64,000 bases of DNA from Desulfovibrio sp. (GCF_034006445.1 NZ_JAVESS010000005.1:1-64000), one strand, 5' to 3'. Positions 26,461-35,771 are shown, counted from the stretch's first letter. Program-made: numbers and translations. Notes: a model not told the origin generated them from the sequence alone.

Positions 26461-27603
26461 CTAGCTTGCCCTGTCCGCCGCACGCCTTGCGGCCTGATCT
26501 GGCGCGCTCTTCTGTTTGACGCCAGCCTTGGCGGCTTCTTTCTTTTTGGGCGGGGTTTTGCTCTTGGCCGTCTGTTTGGGCTTGCTGGCCTGCGCTTTGC
26601 CCTTGCTGAGCTTTTTGACGGGCGCATCTTCGGCACTGGCGTAGGTGAGTCGGGCTTCACGGGCGGTTTTGCGCATGTCCGGCCTGTACTGATCGGCGGG
26701 CAGGCAATCAAGGGCCGCCACTACCGAGGCTGCACGATTGTCGCAAACCTGGAACCCGGCGTCCAGCAGGCGAAAGGCTTCCACACCGCGCGTGCGGGAA
26801 TCCGGCGCGCCCATAATAACAGCCAGCAGGCGTTTGGAGCCGTGGCTGGCAGTGAAAATGAGGTTGTAGCCCGAAGCATTGACCCATCCGGTTTTAAGAC
26901 CGTCCGCGCCGGGGTACTGGCCGAGCAGGGGGTTTTTGTTCCAGGTGACCCGGCCCTTGTGGTTTATGACGTGGGTATTGTGAAAGCGCAGGGCGTCGGG
27001 GTAGGTCTGCAGGTAGGCGCGGGCCAGTGTCAGCATATCGCGGGCTGTGGTGTACTGCCCGGCGGCGGGCAGCCCGTGGGGATTACGGAACTGGCTGTCG
27101 CGCATGCCGAGGGCCTGGGCCTTGGCGTTCATCATGTTGACGAATGCCGGGGTGGAGCCTCCCACAAATTCCGCCACGGCCGCGCTGGCGTCGTTGCCGG
27201 AGGACACGGCCATGCCCATGAGCAACTGCTCTAGGGTCACGTTGTCCTTTTCACTGAGGCCCATGCGCGAACCGCCCGTACGTGCGGCAGCCCGGCTGAC
27301 GATGACGGGGCTGTCAAGACTGACCGTCCCCTGGCGGATCTGATCCATGGCCAGGAACATCGAGAGCACCTTTGTCAGCGAAGCCGGGGCAATGTGCTGA
27401 TCGGCGTTCTGCTCAAAAAGTATGGCGTCGTGATCCAGGTCGTACAGAATGGCCGAGCAGGTTCCGAGGGAAACGTGCTGGGGGATGGCCGGGGCGCTGA
27501 GGGCCGTGCCGGGGCGCAGCAGCGCCATGCACAGGACAATGAAAAAAAGTGGCAGGCTGGACAAAAGCGCGCTGTACTTCAGGCGAGGGAAGAAGCGGGT
27601 CAT
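26461..27603 (-). CDS. dacA: D-alanyl-D-alanine carboxypeptidase (S11 family)
   Basis: Periplasmic penicillin-binding protein that trims the terminal D-alanine of peptidoglycan side chains. The N-terminus is a signal sequence (hydrophobic about residues 10-36, with ALSAPA at its end). Active-site motifs are complete: ASLTK (Ser75-Lys78), SGN (Ser135-Asn137) and KTG (237-239). Length is 380 residues. Instead of the amphipathic membrane anchor of PBP5, the last 70 residues are a Lys/Ala/Pro-rich tail (repeats like KPKQTAKSKTPPKKK), which might bind the acidic wall or envelope. ATG 27603 has AAGGA six bases upstream; a TTG six bases further upstream would be too close to it. Confidence 0.9.
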   Translation of the reverse strand: MTRFFPRLKYSALLSSLPLFFIVLCMALLRPGTALSAPAIPQHVSLGTCSAILYDLDHDAILFEQNADQHIAPASLTKVLSMFLAMDQIRQGTVSLDSPVIVSRAAARTGGSRMGLSEKDNVTLEQLLMGMAVSSGNDASAAVAEFVGGSTPAFVNMMNAKAQALGMRDSQFRNPHGLPAAGQYTTARDMLTLARAYLQTYPDALRFHNTHVINHKGRVTWNKNPLLGQYPGADGLKTGWVNASGYNLIFTASHGSKRLLAVIMGAPDSRTRGVEAFRLLDAGFQVCDNRAASVVAALDCLPADQYRPDMRKTAREARLTYASAEDAPVKKLSKGKAQASKPKQTAKSKTPPKKKEAAKAGVKQKSAPDQAARRAADRAS

Positions 27604-27680
27604 GGGCAATCCTTGGGCTGTGGCGCAGGAAACGGACTTTCAAGTAAGCGGGCAGACGAAACCGGCCTTGCTCGCTGGCT

Positions 27681-27707
27681 AGAGCAATGTAACTTTTACA
27701 TTGCTCT
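27681..27707. repeat. Perfect 12-bp hairpin
   Basis: AGAGCAATGTAA and TTACATTGCTCT around a three-base loop. The AGAGCAAT start is like the hairpin AGAGCAATTTC/GAAATTGCTCT near 37250. Confidence 0.75.
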
Positions 27708-27788
27708 GACGGCTGCGTGAGCAGACGTTCGCTACGGAGGCGTAAGCGCAGCTTGTCTGCGCGGTTAAACGCCAAAGTGAGCGTGCCT

Positions 27789-27820
27789 TAACCTTTGAGA
27801 ATGTACATTCTCAAAGGTTA
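27789..27820. repeat. Perfect 32-bp palindrome
   Basis: The half-site TAACCTTTGAGAATGT is followed immediately by its exact reverse complement with no loop. Confidence 0.85.
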
Positions 27821-28354
27821 CTCTGCTCCAGTACGCAAAGAACGTGTCTGAAGCTTTGGGAATACCTCAGTCGTTGGGCACTGAAAAGCACTTTTTTGCA
27901 AGGGCGGGGAGAGCCAGGTAGTGGCCCAGCTTTTTTCCGTTTTTGCCCATTCGGTAGATACGGCTTTTCGCGGATGTATTCGAAGGGGCAGATTCTGGAT
28001 TTTGTATAGATAATTACTAAACAGTGTCTTTCCTGCAGGTGTACTAAAGTTGGGCGTACATGGCAATAGGCCGGAGCGTATGGATAAATCCACATTTTGC
28101 GCAGGGCGGTTTTGCGTTGCCATGCCGTGGCGGCCAGCTTGGCGGCTGACCTGGCGGTAGTGGAGGCAAGGCGCGGATCGCGCTGGCGGGGGCGTGAGAT
28201 GCCCGCGCAGTTGCTTTGCCGGACTTGTTTATGCTGTGGTTTTAGAGCCGGTTACGAATAAAAAGAGGTAGCTGATCCAGGTTGTTGCGCATCATAATGA
28301 GCTGCCATGCCCCTTGAAAACAGGGGTTGCCAAAGGCTGTGCAGCAAAAACACA

Positions 28355-28381
28355 AAGAGCGCGCCGATTGGGCGCGCTCTT
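28355..28381. terminator. GC-rich hairpin, possible weak terminator
   Basis: AAGAGCGCGCC pairs with GGCGCGCTCTT around GATTG. No T-run follows on the plus strand; on the minus strand the flank is TGTGTTTTT, which is better. Confidence 0.5.
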
Positions 28382-28463
28382 CGCGTATGGGCCAAAAGAA
28401 AAAAATTTCGCGGCTCTAAAGTATGTAACCTTTTTCAAAGTTACGCAGTAAATTCAGTAAAGG

Positions 28464-28524
28464 TTTTAGGGGGTGGGGGCGTGGGGGAGGAGACCCTTTT
28501 GCAAAAGGGTCCCTCCCCCACAAA
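28464..28524 (-). repeat. Family B hairpin/G-tract repeat, copy B3
   Basis: Read on the minus strand it starts 45 bases after the ahbA stop, with the usual TTTGTGGGGGAGGGACCC head and C-rich tail. The intervening bases include a degenerate second head (ATGCTTTTGTGGGGAG at about 28527-28545). Confidence 0.9.
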
Positions 28525-28568
28525 GCTTTTCTCCCCACAAAAGCATTTCAACGCAATGCGACCGAACG

Positions 28569-29111
28569 TTAGTCGCCGCCGTCCATGCGAAAGTCCACGC
28601 GGATTTTGAACAATTTGGTGGCGGGCAGGTTGAGAATGGGTATGCCCGTGCATTGGGTTATGCCATCCAGGGTGGCCTGCGCTTCTTCGCGTGAGGGGCT
28701 GATAAGCGTGAACCAGATGTTGTAGTCGTGTTCGCGCAGGTAGTTGTGGGTCACGCCGGGCTTGGCGTTGACGTCGGCCACAAAGGCTTCCATCTTGTCT
28801 TGCGGCACTTTGGCGGCGCACAGGGTGGACACGAAGCCGAGCTTGGCCGACTGAAAGTTGGCCCCGAGCCGCCGGATGATCTTGCTGGCCTTGAGGGCGC
28901 GTACCCTGTCGAAGGCCTCCTGCTCAGCGATGCCCAGGCGCTGGCCCAGTTCGGCGTAGGGCCGGGGGCACAGGGGAAAGTCCGTCTGGATGATGTCGAG
29001 CAGTTGTCTGTCCAGGCTGTCCATCTGTGCAGAATCCTTCAGGGCCGAATTCTTCAGGGCCGAATCTTTGTGCTTGGCCGAGGGTTCTGCGGTGTGGGCT
29101 TGGGTGGTCAT
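28569..29111 (-). CDS. ahbA: Siroheme decarboxylase subunit, AhbA type
   Basis: One subunit of the enzyme that removes two acetate carboxyls from siroheme to give 12,18-didecarboxysiroheme, in the alternative heme pathway of sulfate reducers and archaea. The protein (180 residues) has the Lrp/AsnC-like layout: a winged helix (LDRQLLDIIQTDFPLCPRP, then ALKASKIIRRLGANF) and an alpha-beta ligand-binding half with VTHNYLREHDYNIWFTL. The last motif is what I associate with the AhbA rather than the AhbB subunit, but this assignment is less certain than the family. The N-terminus has a short SALKNSALKDSA repeat. Its ATG overlaps the ahbD stop by four bases. The partner subunit is not in the window. 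Confidence 0.78.
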   Translation of the reverse strand: MTTQAHTAEPSAKHKDSALKNSALKDSAQMDSLDRQLLDIIQTDFPLCPRPYAELGQRLGIAEQEAFDRVRALKASKIIRRLGANFQSAKLGFVSTLCAAKVPQDKMEAFVADVNAKPGVTHNYLREHDYNIWFTLISPSREEAQATLDGITQCTGIPILNLPATKLFKIRVDFRMDGGD

Positions 29112-30406
29112 GACTTTTCCTTTTTGCGCGTCTTGGCCGGAATATAGGTACACAGCGGTTCCTCGCCCATGTGGTCGCCGTCCATGCTGTGCGCCCGCGC
29201 GCGGCAGCCGCCGCAGACCTTGTGGAACTCGCATTCGCCGCATTTGCCCGTGTAACAGGACTGGTCGCGGAACTGCAAAAAGTACTTGCTCTCGCGCCAT
29301 ATCTGGGGAAAGGGCGTTTCGCGCACATTGCCGCAGTTGAGTTCAAGATAGCCGCAGGGCTGCACCTGGCCCACATGGCTGATGAAACAGAAGCCGATGC
29401 CGCCAAGACAGCCGCGTGTGACGGCGTCCATGCCGAAGTTGTCGGGCGTGACGCTGATGCCCTCTTCCTTGGCGCGCTGGCGCATGATGCGGTAGTAGTG
29501 CGGCGCGCAGGTGGCCTTGAGGTGCATCGTGGTGGTCTTGCGGAAGTCGTACAGCCAGTGCAGCACTTCTTCATATTCTTCGGCGGTGATGACCTGATCG
29601 GCAAGGCCGGCCGCACGGCCCATGGGCACCAGCAAAAAGATATGCCAGGCCGCCGCGCCGATGCGCTCGCACAGTTCGAATATCTTTTTGAAACTGGTAA
29701 GGTTGTTGCGCGTGACCGTGGTGTTGATCTGAAAAGGCACGCCTGCGGCCTTGAGGTACTCGATGCCGCGCATGGAGGCCTCGAACGCGCCGGGCACGCC
29801 ACGGAACAGATCGTGACTGGCCGCGTCCGCGCCGTCAATGGAGATGGAGCAGCGGTTGACGCCTGCATCCTTGATCTTTTGCGCGGTCTCGGGGGTGATC
29901 AGGGTGCCATTGGGCGAAAAGGCGCAGGGCAGGCCCTTGCTGTGGGCATAGGCCACAAGCTCGTACACGTCGGGCCGCATCATGGGATCGCCGCCCGTAA
30001 AGATGATGATGGGATTGCCCACCTGCGGGAAGGTGTCGATAAGCGCCTTGGCTTCCACCGTGGAAAGCTCGCCGGGATAGGGTTCCGGGTGGGCTTCGGC
30101 ACGGCAGTGCTGACAGGCGAGATTACAGGAGCGCGTGACTTCCCAGGCGATGAGGCGGCAGGCAGGGCTGCCGTCTTCAAGGGTGCGCAGGGGGGCGCTC
30201 ATGCCCGCCTGACCGGGATGCCCGCCGGGATGCCCGCCGGGATGTCCCCCAGGATGTCCGCCGGGGTGTCCCGGATGTCCGCCGGGATGGGCTGGATGCC
30301 CGCCAGCGTGTTCGCCAGCCTGACCGGGGTGTCCGCTGATGGGGTTGCCCGCGCTGCCGGGCATGCCGCCGGGATGGCCCCCGGCGTGGTGCGAATGGTT
30401 GCTCAT
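29108..30406 (-). CDS. ahbD: Radical SAM heme synthase AhbD
   Basis: Converts Fe-coproporphyrin III to heme b by oxidative decarboxylation, the last step of the siroheme-dependent route, in the cytoplasm. The radical SAM cluster motif is SCNLACQHC (Cys94, Cys98, Cys101). The C-terminal part binds a second iron-sulfur cluster through cysteines in CYTGKCGECEFHKVCGGC. GGDPMMRP is the SAM-binding glycine motif. Residues 5-68 form an unusual His/Gly/Pro repeat (HPGG units) ahead of the core. ATG 30406 lies 12 bases after hemB; Met69 (30202) could be an internal start that would remove the repeat. AhbD is favoured over AhbC because the CGGC ending differs from the NirJ-like ending of the other radical SAM gene here. 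Confidence 0.87.
   Translation of the reverse strand: MSNHSHHAGGHPGGMPGSAGNPISGHPGQAGEHAGGHPAHPGGHPGHPGGHPGGHPGGHPGGHPGQAGMSAPLRTLEDGSPACRLIAWEVTRSCNLACQHCRAEAHPEPYPGELSTVEAKALIDTFPQVGNPIIIFTGGDPMMRPDVYELVAYAHSKGLPCAFSPNGTLITPETAQKIKDAGVNRCSISIDGADAASHDLFRGVPGAFEASMRGIEYLKAAGVPFQINTTVTRNNLTSFKKIFELCERIGAAAWHIFLLVPMGRAAGLADQVITAEEYEEVLHWLYDFRKTTTMHLKATCAPHYYRIMRQRAKEEGISVTPDNFGMDAVTRGCLGGIGFCFISHVGQVQPCGYLELNCGNVRETPFPQIWRESKYFLQFRDQSCYTGKCGECEFHKVCGGCRARAHSMDGDHMGEEPLCTYIPAKTRKKEKS
30203..30400 (-). repeat. HPGG-encoding repeat in ahbD
   Basis: Repeats of about 12 bases (GGGATGCCCGCC on the plus strand) encode a run of roughly ten His-Pro-Gly(-Gly) units, with several further His, Gly and Ala residues upstream. 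Confidence 0.85.
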
Positions 30407-30418
30407 TATTTTTCAGCC

Positions 30419-31405
30419 TTACCGTGCCAGCTTTTGCGCCAGCAGGGTTTCGGTAAAGTAGGTGATGATGGTGTCTGCGCCCGCGCGCTTGAGGCCTGTG
30501 AGGGATTCAAGCATGACGGCGCGCTCGTCCACCCAGCCGTTGATGCCTGCGGCGCGTATCATCGAGTATTCGCCGCTGACCTGATAGGCGCAGAGCGGCA
30601 CGTCCACATGGTCGCGCACAAGGCGTATGATGTCGGCGTAGGGCCCGGCGGGCTTGACGATGAGGGCGTCCGCGCCTTCATCAAGGTCGGCGTAGGCTTC
30701 ACGCAGCGCTTCGCGGGCGTTGGCCGGGTCCATCTGGTAGGACTTGCGGTCCCCGCTTGAGGGCGCGCTTTCGGCGGCCTCGCGGAAAGGCCCGTAATAG
30801 GCGGAAGCGTATTTGACCGCATAGGACATGAGGGGCGTGCCCGTGAAACCAGCGTCGTCCAGCGCTTGGCGGATGGCGGCCACGCGGCCGTCCATCATGT
30901 CGGAGGGGGCCACCATGTCGGCTCCGGCGCGCACATGGCTCACCGCCGTCTGCGCCAGCAGGGGCAGGGTGGCGTCATTGCGCACCACGCCTTCGGGCGT
31001 CAGGATGCCGCAGTGCCCGTGGCTCATGTATTCGCACAGGCACACGTCGGTAATGACAAAAAGTTTGGGCCAGCGGCTTTTGAGCAGGCGCACGGCCTCC
31101 TGCACAATGCCGTCGTCGGCGTAGGCCCCGCAGGCTTTTGCGTCCTTGACGGCGGGAATGCCGAAAAGAATGACGGAATGCAGGCCCGTATCCACGGCCC
31201 GCTCCACCTGTTTTTCCAGCTCGCCGAGGCTCAACTGGAACTGGCCTGGCATGGAGCCTATCTCTTTGCGGAAGTCGCGGTCTTCGGTCTCAACCACAAA
31301 ATAGGGCTGGATAAGGTCTTCCACAAGCAGGGGCGCGGTTTCGCGCACCAGGGTGCGGAGTTCGGGGGTGGAACGCAAACGGCGGCCGCGATGGAATGCT
31401 GTCAT
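30419..31405 (-). CDS. hemB: Delta-aminolevulinic acid dehydratase (porphobilinogen synthase)
   Basis: Condenses two 5-aminolevulinate molecules to porphobilinogen, early in tetrapyrrole synthesis, in the cytoplasm. The 328-residue protein has the zinc-site cysteines in DVCLCEYMSHGHCG (Cys122, 124, 132) and both active-site lysines: Lys198 in YAVKYASAYYGPFREA and the Schiff-base Lys251 in LIVKPAGPYADI. It is therefore the zinc-dependent class. ATG 31405 is preceded by AAAGGAC. It is probably the first gene of the hemB-ahbD-ahbA operon, supplying precursors to the enzymes encoded downstream. Confidence 0.95.
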   Translation of the reverse strand: MTAFHRGRRLRSTPELRTLVRETAPLLVEDLIQPYFVVETEDRDFRKEIGSMPGQFQLSLGELEKQVERAVDTGLHSVILFGIPAVKDAKACGAYADDGIVQEAVRLLKSRWPKLFVITDVCLCEYMSHGHCGILTPEGVVRNDATLPLLAQTAVSHVRAGADMVAPSDMMDGRVAAIRQALDDAGFTGTPLMSYAVKYASAYYGPFREAAESAPSSGDRKSYQMDPANAREALREAYADLDEGADALIVKPAGPYADIIRLVRDHVDVPLCAYQVSGEYSMIRAAGINGWVDERAVMLESLTGLKRAGADTIITYFTETLLAQKLAR

Positions 31406-31765
31406 GACTGTTGTCCTTTGTGCTGGCCTTTGTTGTGCCAGCCTGTAGGGATTGCTGCGGCGCGGCTTTGACGGGGCGCGTCGTATTTTCAGTGGCGTAT
31501 CGTGGTTTGCGCAGCGGGCTGGCGGATATTTCAGGCAAAAAGGGATCCTGTCGCAGTCCACCTTGCCATTGCCGCTACGCTGCCGCCGCACGCCACAACT
31601 TGTACGGCGTGGAGTTCACGCCTGAACAGTTCACGCCTGAAATGCTCGCAGGGATGTGTCCTTGCTGTCAAATAAACAGGCGGCGCGCCTGCACGGAGCG
31701 TAGGCGTCTACGTACCCGGGGCGCGCCGCCAAGTTCACTACGGTCAGCAAAATGCTTGGCGCAGG
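31406..31765. other. Intergenic region between ahbC and hemB
   Basis: 360 bases. It contains a GC-rich hairpin at 31679-31730 (GGCGGCGCGCC and GGCGCGCCGCC) about 35 bases after the ahbC stop, likely a terminator, and a direct repeat AGTTCACGCCTGAA near 31613-31640. The hemB promoter should be here; no clear match was seen. Confidence 0.55.
31679..31730 (-). terminator. GC-rich hairpin after ahbC
   Basis: An 11-bp perfect stem, GGCGGCGCGCC with GGCGCGCCGCC, spans a 30-base loop with inner pairing (TAGGCGTCTACGTACC). On the minus strand TGTTTATTTGA follows, giving a moderate T-rich tail. Confidence 0.6.
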
Positions 31766-32950
31766 CTACTTGATGCCGATTTCTTCGTCAGTCAGGTAAC
31801 AGGCCGGGTCCGGAGCCCAGATGTCGTCATAATAGGCTTCGGCGCGGGCGCGGAAGTTGCCGCCACAGATGTTCAGGAACTGGCACTTGGCGCAGCGCCC
31901 CGTGACGTGGGCCTTCTTGTCCTTGAGCTTGTGCAAGAGTTCGATGGAGGGGTCGTCCCATATCTGCGAGAAGGGACGCTCCAGCACGTTGCCGAGCACA
32001 TGGTTGCGCCAGAACTGGTCGGCGTGGACCTTGCCGTCCCAGGAAATACAGCCTATGCCCCGGCCGGAGCTGTTGCCCTCGTTGTACTGAAGCAGTTCAA
32101 ACACTTCTTCGGCGCGCTTGGGGTTCTCGCGCTTGAGGCGCATCCACACGTAGGGGCCGTCGGCATGGTTGTCCACGGTGAGGATTTCCTTGCCCTTGCC
32201 CGCGTCGAACAGGGCGCGGGTCTCGTCCATGATGAGATCCAGCACCTGGCGGGTTTCCGCATGATCCAGGTCTTCCTTGATCAGCTCCGAGCCACGGCCG
32301 GAGTAGACAAGGTGGTAAAAACAGGCGCGGGGGATTTCCATATCCTTGAGCAGGCGGAAGATGCCGGGGATTTCACTGGCATTGCGCTTGTTGATGGTCA
32401 GGCGCAGCCCCACCTTGAGGCCCTCGGCCTGACAGTTGGTGATGCCTTCCAGCGCCTTGCGAAAAGCGCCGGGCACGGCGCGGAATTTGTCGTGTATTTC
32501 TTCCATGCCGTCCAGGGAGATGCCCACGTACGAAAGGCCCACGGCCTTGAGTTCGCGTGCCTTTTCCTTGGTGATGAGAGTGCCGTTGGTGGAAATGACC
32601 GCGCGCATGCCACGTGAGGTGGCGTGGCTGGCCAGTTCAACGAGATCCTTGCGCACCAGGGGTTCGCCGCCGGAAAAAAGCATGACGGGCGCGCCGTAGG
32701 CGGCCAGATCATCGATCATGGTCTTGGCCTGATCGGTACTGATGTCGTCCGATCCGTCAACCTCGATGGCGTGGGCATAGCAGTGCACACACTTGAGGTT
32801 GCAACGCTGGGTCATGTTCCAGACCACCACGGGTTTTTTATCCTTGGAAAACTGCAGCAGGTGCGAAGGCAGCTTGCCGGATTCACGGCCATAACGCAGC
32901 GCGTCCGAAGGCTCCACCTGGTCGCAGTACAACTTGGAAATGCCAATCAT
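31766..32950 (-). CDS. ahbC: Radical SAM 12,18-didecarboxysiroheme deacetylase AhbC
   Basis: Removes the two acetate side chains of 12,18-didecarboxysiroheme to give Fe-coproporphyrin III, the step before AhbD. The 394-residue protein has the radical SAM motif QRCNLKCVHC (Cys50, 54, 57) after VVVWNMT, and a C-terminal cluster motif CAKCQFLNICGGNFRARAE with DPACYLTDEEIG. This ending matches the related enzyme NirJ, which is why AhbC is chosen over AhbD. ATG 32950 has AAGGA seven bases upstream. It follows alaS by only ten bases, so it is probably cotranscribed with it. Confidence 0.88.
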   Translation of the reverse strand: MIGISKLYCDQVEPSDALRYGRESGKLPSHLLQFSKDKKPVVVWNMTQRCNLKCVHCYAHAIEVDGSDDISTDQAKTMIDDLAAYGAPVMLFSGGEPLVRKDLVELASHATSRGMRAVISTNGTLITKEKARELKAVGLSYVGISLDGMEEIHDKFRAVPGAFRKALEGITNCQAEGLKVGLRLTINKRNASEIPGIFRLLKDMEIPRACFYHLVYSGRGSELIKEDLDHAETRQVLDLIMDETRALFDAGKGKEILTVDNHADGPYVWMRLKRENPKRAEEVFELLQYNEGNSSGRGIGCISWDGKVHADQFWRNHVLGNVLERPFSQIWDDPSIELLHKLKDKKAHVTGRCAKCQFLNICGGNFRARAEAYYDDIWAPDPACYLTDEEIGIK

Positions 32951-32960
32951 CACACGATCC

Positions 32961-35639
32961 TTATTGTTCGATGCATTTTTTCAGTATGGCAAAGGCCTCG
33001 TCCAGACCTTCGGGCTGAGTGCCGCCCGCCTGGGCCAGATCCGGCCTGCCGCCGCCAGCGCCGCCGCAGGGTGCGGCCACAGGCTTGATAAGGGCGGGCG
33101 CCGTAAATCTGCCATGCAGATCCTTGGAGACATAAATAAGCATGCCCACCTTGCCTTCTTCCACCGTGGCGAGGCAGGCCACCGCATTTTCAGAAAGGCG
33201 CGAGCGTACGTCGTCCATAACTTCACGCAGGGCCTTGACGGGCACATTGTCCAGCCGGGCGGCCAACAGGCGCACGCCGTTGACATCCTGGGCTCGGGCA
33301 GCCAGCTCCGCGCCGGAAGTCGGAGCGGCCGAGGCTTTTTCCGAGGCTTTGCGCAGCTTTTTTACCTCGGCGTACAGGGCCTGCACGCGTTCGGCAAGCT
33401 GGCCGGGCCTGGCCTTGAGCAGGGCGGAAAGACCGTCCAGTTCAGCGCGCTGCTCCACGGCATGTCCGTATGCGTTCCAGCCTGTGACGGCCTCAATGCG
33501 GCGGGTACCGGCGGCAACGCCGCTTTCGCTCACAATGAGAAAGCCCCCGGCTTCACCCGTGCGGGACAGATGCGTCCCGCCGCACAGTTCTACGGACTCA
33601 GGGTCGCACGTTTCAGCGCCCGAAACTGTGAGCACGCGCACAATGTAGCCATATTTTTCATTAAAGAGCGCCATGGCCCCTGAGGCCACCGCGTCGTTCA
33701 TGTTCATTTCTTTGGCGGAAACCTCAAGGTCGGCCATGATGGCGGCATTGACCTGACGTTCAACAGCGGCAAGTTCTTCTGGCGTCATGGCCGCGATGTG
33801 TGAAAAGTCAAAGCGCAGGCGGCTGCCGTCCACCAGGGAACCGGCCTGCTTGACGTGCGTGCCCAGCACCCGGCGCAGGGCCGCGTGCAGCAGATGGGTG
33901 CAAGTGTGATTGCGGGCAGTGGCCTTGCGTTCATCGGGGTCCACCGCCAGGCGCACTTCCTTGCCTTGCAGCAGTTCGCCCCTGGTGATCTCGACTTCAT
34001 GCACCAGCAACTGGGGCGCGGGCTTGTGGGTGGTGATGACCCTGGCCTCGCCGGAGGTGGCGCTCATGAGGCCCGTGTCGCCTGCCTGACCGCCGCCCTC
34101 GCCGTAGAAAGGCGTGGCCTCGGTAACGGCGTAGCCGCTCTCGCCCTCGCCAAGCACGTCCACGGGCTGGCCGGAGGCATTGAGCAGCACGGTGACGGCG
34201 CTTTGGGCCGTCAGGCCGTCATAGCCCACAAAGCGGCTTTGCGCGCCGCCGTCAGCAAGGGCTTTAAAGGGATTGTCCCCATTGTCGCCCTGGCCGAGCA
34301 GCCCGCCCTTTTTCTGGTGTTCGCGGGCGCGCTGGCGCTGCTCCTGCATGTATTTTTCAAAGCCCTGGGCGTCGGCGCTGAAGCCGCGCTTTTCGGCCAC
34401 GTCGGTCACGATGTCCAGGGGGAAGCCGTAGGTGTCGTACAGCTTGAAGCAGAAATCGCCGGGAATGAGCGTCACGCCCTGCGCCTTGAGGGAGGCCAGT
34501 TCTTCGTCAAGCAGATCCAGGCCTTTCTTGAGCGTCAGGGAGAAGCGCTGTTCTTCCTCGAACACGGCGCGGTCGATGAAGTCGGCGCTTTCCACCAGTT
34601 CGGGATAGGCGTCGCCCATAACCTCGGTGACCTTGCGGGCCACCTTGTGCATGAAGGGTTCGTTGACGCCCATGAGGGTGGCGAAGCGCAGGGCGCGGCG
34701 GATGAGGCGGCGCAGCACGTAGCCCCGGTTTTCATTGGAGGGCAGCACGCCGCCCGCAATGAGGAAGGCGGCTGAGCGGCTGTGGTCGGCAATGACGCGC
34801 AGGGCCGTGTCCACATCATTGGTGTCAGGGGCGCTGAAGCTGTACTTCACGCCCGCAAGGCCCGCCGCGAACTGGATAATGTCCTGGAACAGGTCGCAGT
34901 CAAAGTTGGAGCGTTTGCCCTGGGCAACGGCGGCCATGCGCTCAAGACCCATGCCCGTGTCGATGTTGGGATTGGCCAGAAGGGTGCGGGTGCCGTCGGC
35001 GCTCTGGTCGAACTGGGTGAACACGAGGTTCCAGATTTCAAGAAAGCGGTCGCAGTCGCACACGCCGATGCCGCAGTCCGGGCCGCAGGACATGTCTTCG
35101 CCCTGGTCCACGTAAATTTCGGAACAGGGGCCGCAGGGGCCGGTATCACCCATGGTCCAGAAGTTGTCCTTTTCGCCCATGCGCACGATGCGCTCGGCGG
35201 GCAACTGGGCGATTTCGGCCCAGAGATCCGCGGCCTCATCGTCTTCACGAAAGACAGTGACCCACAGTTTGTCCTTGGAGAGTTCCAGTTCCTTGGTCAC
35301 GAAATCCCATGCCCAGGTGATGGCCTCGCGCTTGAAATAGTCGCCAAAGGAAAAGTTGCCGAGCATCTCGAAGAACGTGTGGTGGCGCGCGGTGCGGCCC
35401 ACGTTTTCAAGGTCGTTATGCTTGCCCGAAACGCGCAGGCATTTCTGGCAGGTGGTTGCGCGTGAGTAGGAGCGCTTTTCTTCGCCAAGAAAGAGTTTTT
35501 TGAACTGCACCATGCCGGAGTTGGCAAAAAGCAGCGAAGGATCGTTGGGCGGAATAATGGGTCCGGAAGCGACGATTTCGTGCTGGTGACGGTGAAAAAA
35601 CTCAAGATAGCGGCGGCGTATTTCTTTAGCGGTGAGCAT
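32961..35639 (-). CDS. alaS: Alanyl-tRNA synthetase
   Basis: Charges tRNA-Ala, in the cytoplasm. The 892-residue product is of normal length and has all domains: the class II catalytic core with [15 protein letters not shown], the motif 2 region [19 protein letters not shown] and GMGLERMA (motif 3); the editing domain with [12 protein letters not shown] and [11 protein letters not shown] (zinc-binding His and Cys); and the C-terminal DHHA1 region ending in [20 protein letters not shown] precedes the ATG. It is read in the same direction as recA, 287 bases upstream, with family A copy A6 between them, and continues into ahbC. Confidence 0.97.
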   Translation of the reverse strand: MLTAKEIRRRYLEFFHRHQHEIVASGPIIPPNDPSLLFANSGMVQFKKLFLGEEKRSYSRATTCQKCLRVSGKHNDLENVGRTARHHTFFEMLGNFSFGDYFKREAITWAWDFVTKELELSKDKLWVTVFREDDEAADLWAEIAQLPAERIVRMGEKDNFWTMGDTGPCGPCSEIYVDQGEDMSCGPDCGIGVCDCDRFLEIWNLVFTQFDQSADGTRTLLANPNIDTGMGLERMAAVAQGKRSNFDCDLFQDIIQFAAGLAGVKYSFSAPDTNDVDTALRVIADHSRSAAFLIAGGVLPSNENRGYVLRRLIRRALRFATLMGVNEPFMHKVARKVTEVMGDAYPELVESADFIDRAVFEEEQRFSLTLKKGLDLLDEELASLKAQGVTLIPGDFCFKLYDTYGFPLDIVTDVAEKRGFSADAQGFEKYMQEQRQRAREHQKKGGLLGQGDNGDNPFKALADGGAQSRFVGYDGLTAQSAVTVLLNASGQPVDVLGEGESGYAVTEATPFYGEGGGQAGDTGLMSATSGEARVITTHKPAPQLLVHEVEITRGELLQGKEVRLAVDPDERKATARNHTCTHLLHAALRRVLGTHVKQAGSLVDGSRLRFDFSHIAAMTPEELAAVERQVNAAIMADLEVSAKEMNMNDAVASGAMALFNEKYGYIVRVLTVSGAETCDPESVELCGGTHLSRTGEAGGFLIVSESGVAAGTRRIEAVTGWNAYGHAVEQRAELDGLSALLKARPGQLAERVQALYAEVKKLRKASEKASAAPTSGAELAARAQDVNGVRLLAARLDNVPVKALREVMDDVRSRLSENAVACLATVEEGKVGMLIYVSKDLHGRFTAPALIKPVAAPCGGAGGGRPDLAQAGGTQPEGLDEAFAILKKCIEQ

Positions 35640-35670
35640 AGGGGCTCCTGATGAAGGCTGCTCGGTGTGA

Positions 35671-35697
35671 CCCCCGCCCTTGCAAGGCGGGGGCCGA
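35671..35697. terminator. GC-rich hairpin between recA and alaS
   Basis: ACCCCCGCCCTTGCAAGGCGGGGGCC is nearly self-complementary. It has no T-run on either side, so it may be only a weak terminator or a leader structure of alaS. Confidence 0.4.
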
Positions 35698-35771
35698 ACT
35701 GGTCATTGCCGTAAGTGATCACGGTCACGGGCGGGCAGGCCACAATTGTGCGGGCTGTCCTGCCGGACAGT

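Larger units (their letters stand above)
27604..28568. other. Long intergenic region with hairpins, no gene seen
   Basis: About 965 bases between dacA and ahbA. The left part (27681-27830) is built of hairpins. The middle (27840-28340) is of average composition with overlapping short minus-strand frames that look non-coding. The right end holds a hairpin and family B copy B3. Part of it could encode a small RNA, but I recognise none. Confidence 0.55.

Noticed and set aside
27811..28123. Overlapping short minus-strand frames of 94 and 101 codons
   Set aside because: They overlap each other in different frames, lack ribosome binding sites and resemble no family; probably non-coding.
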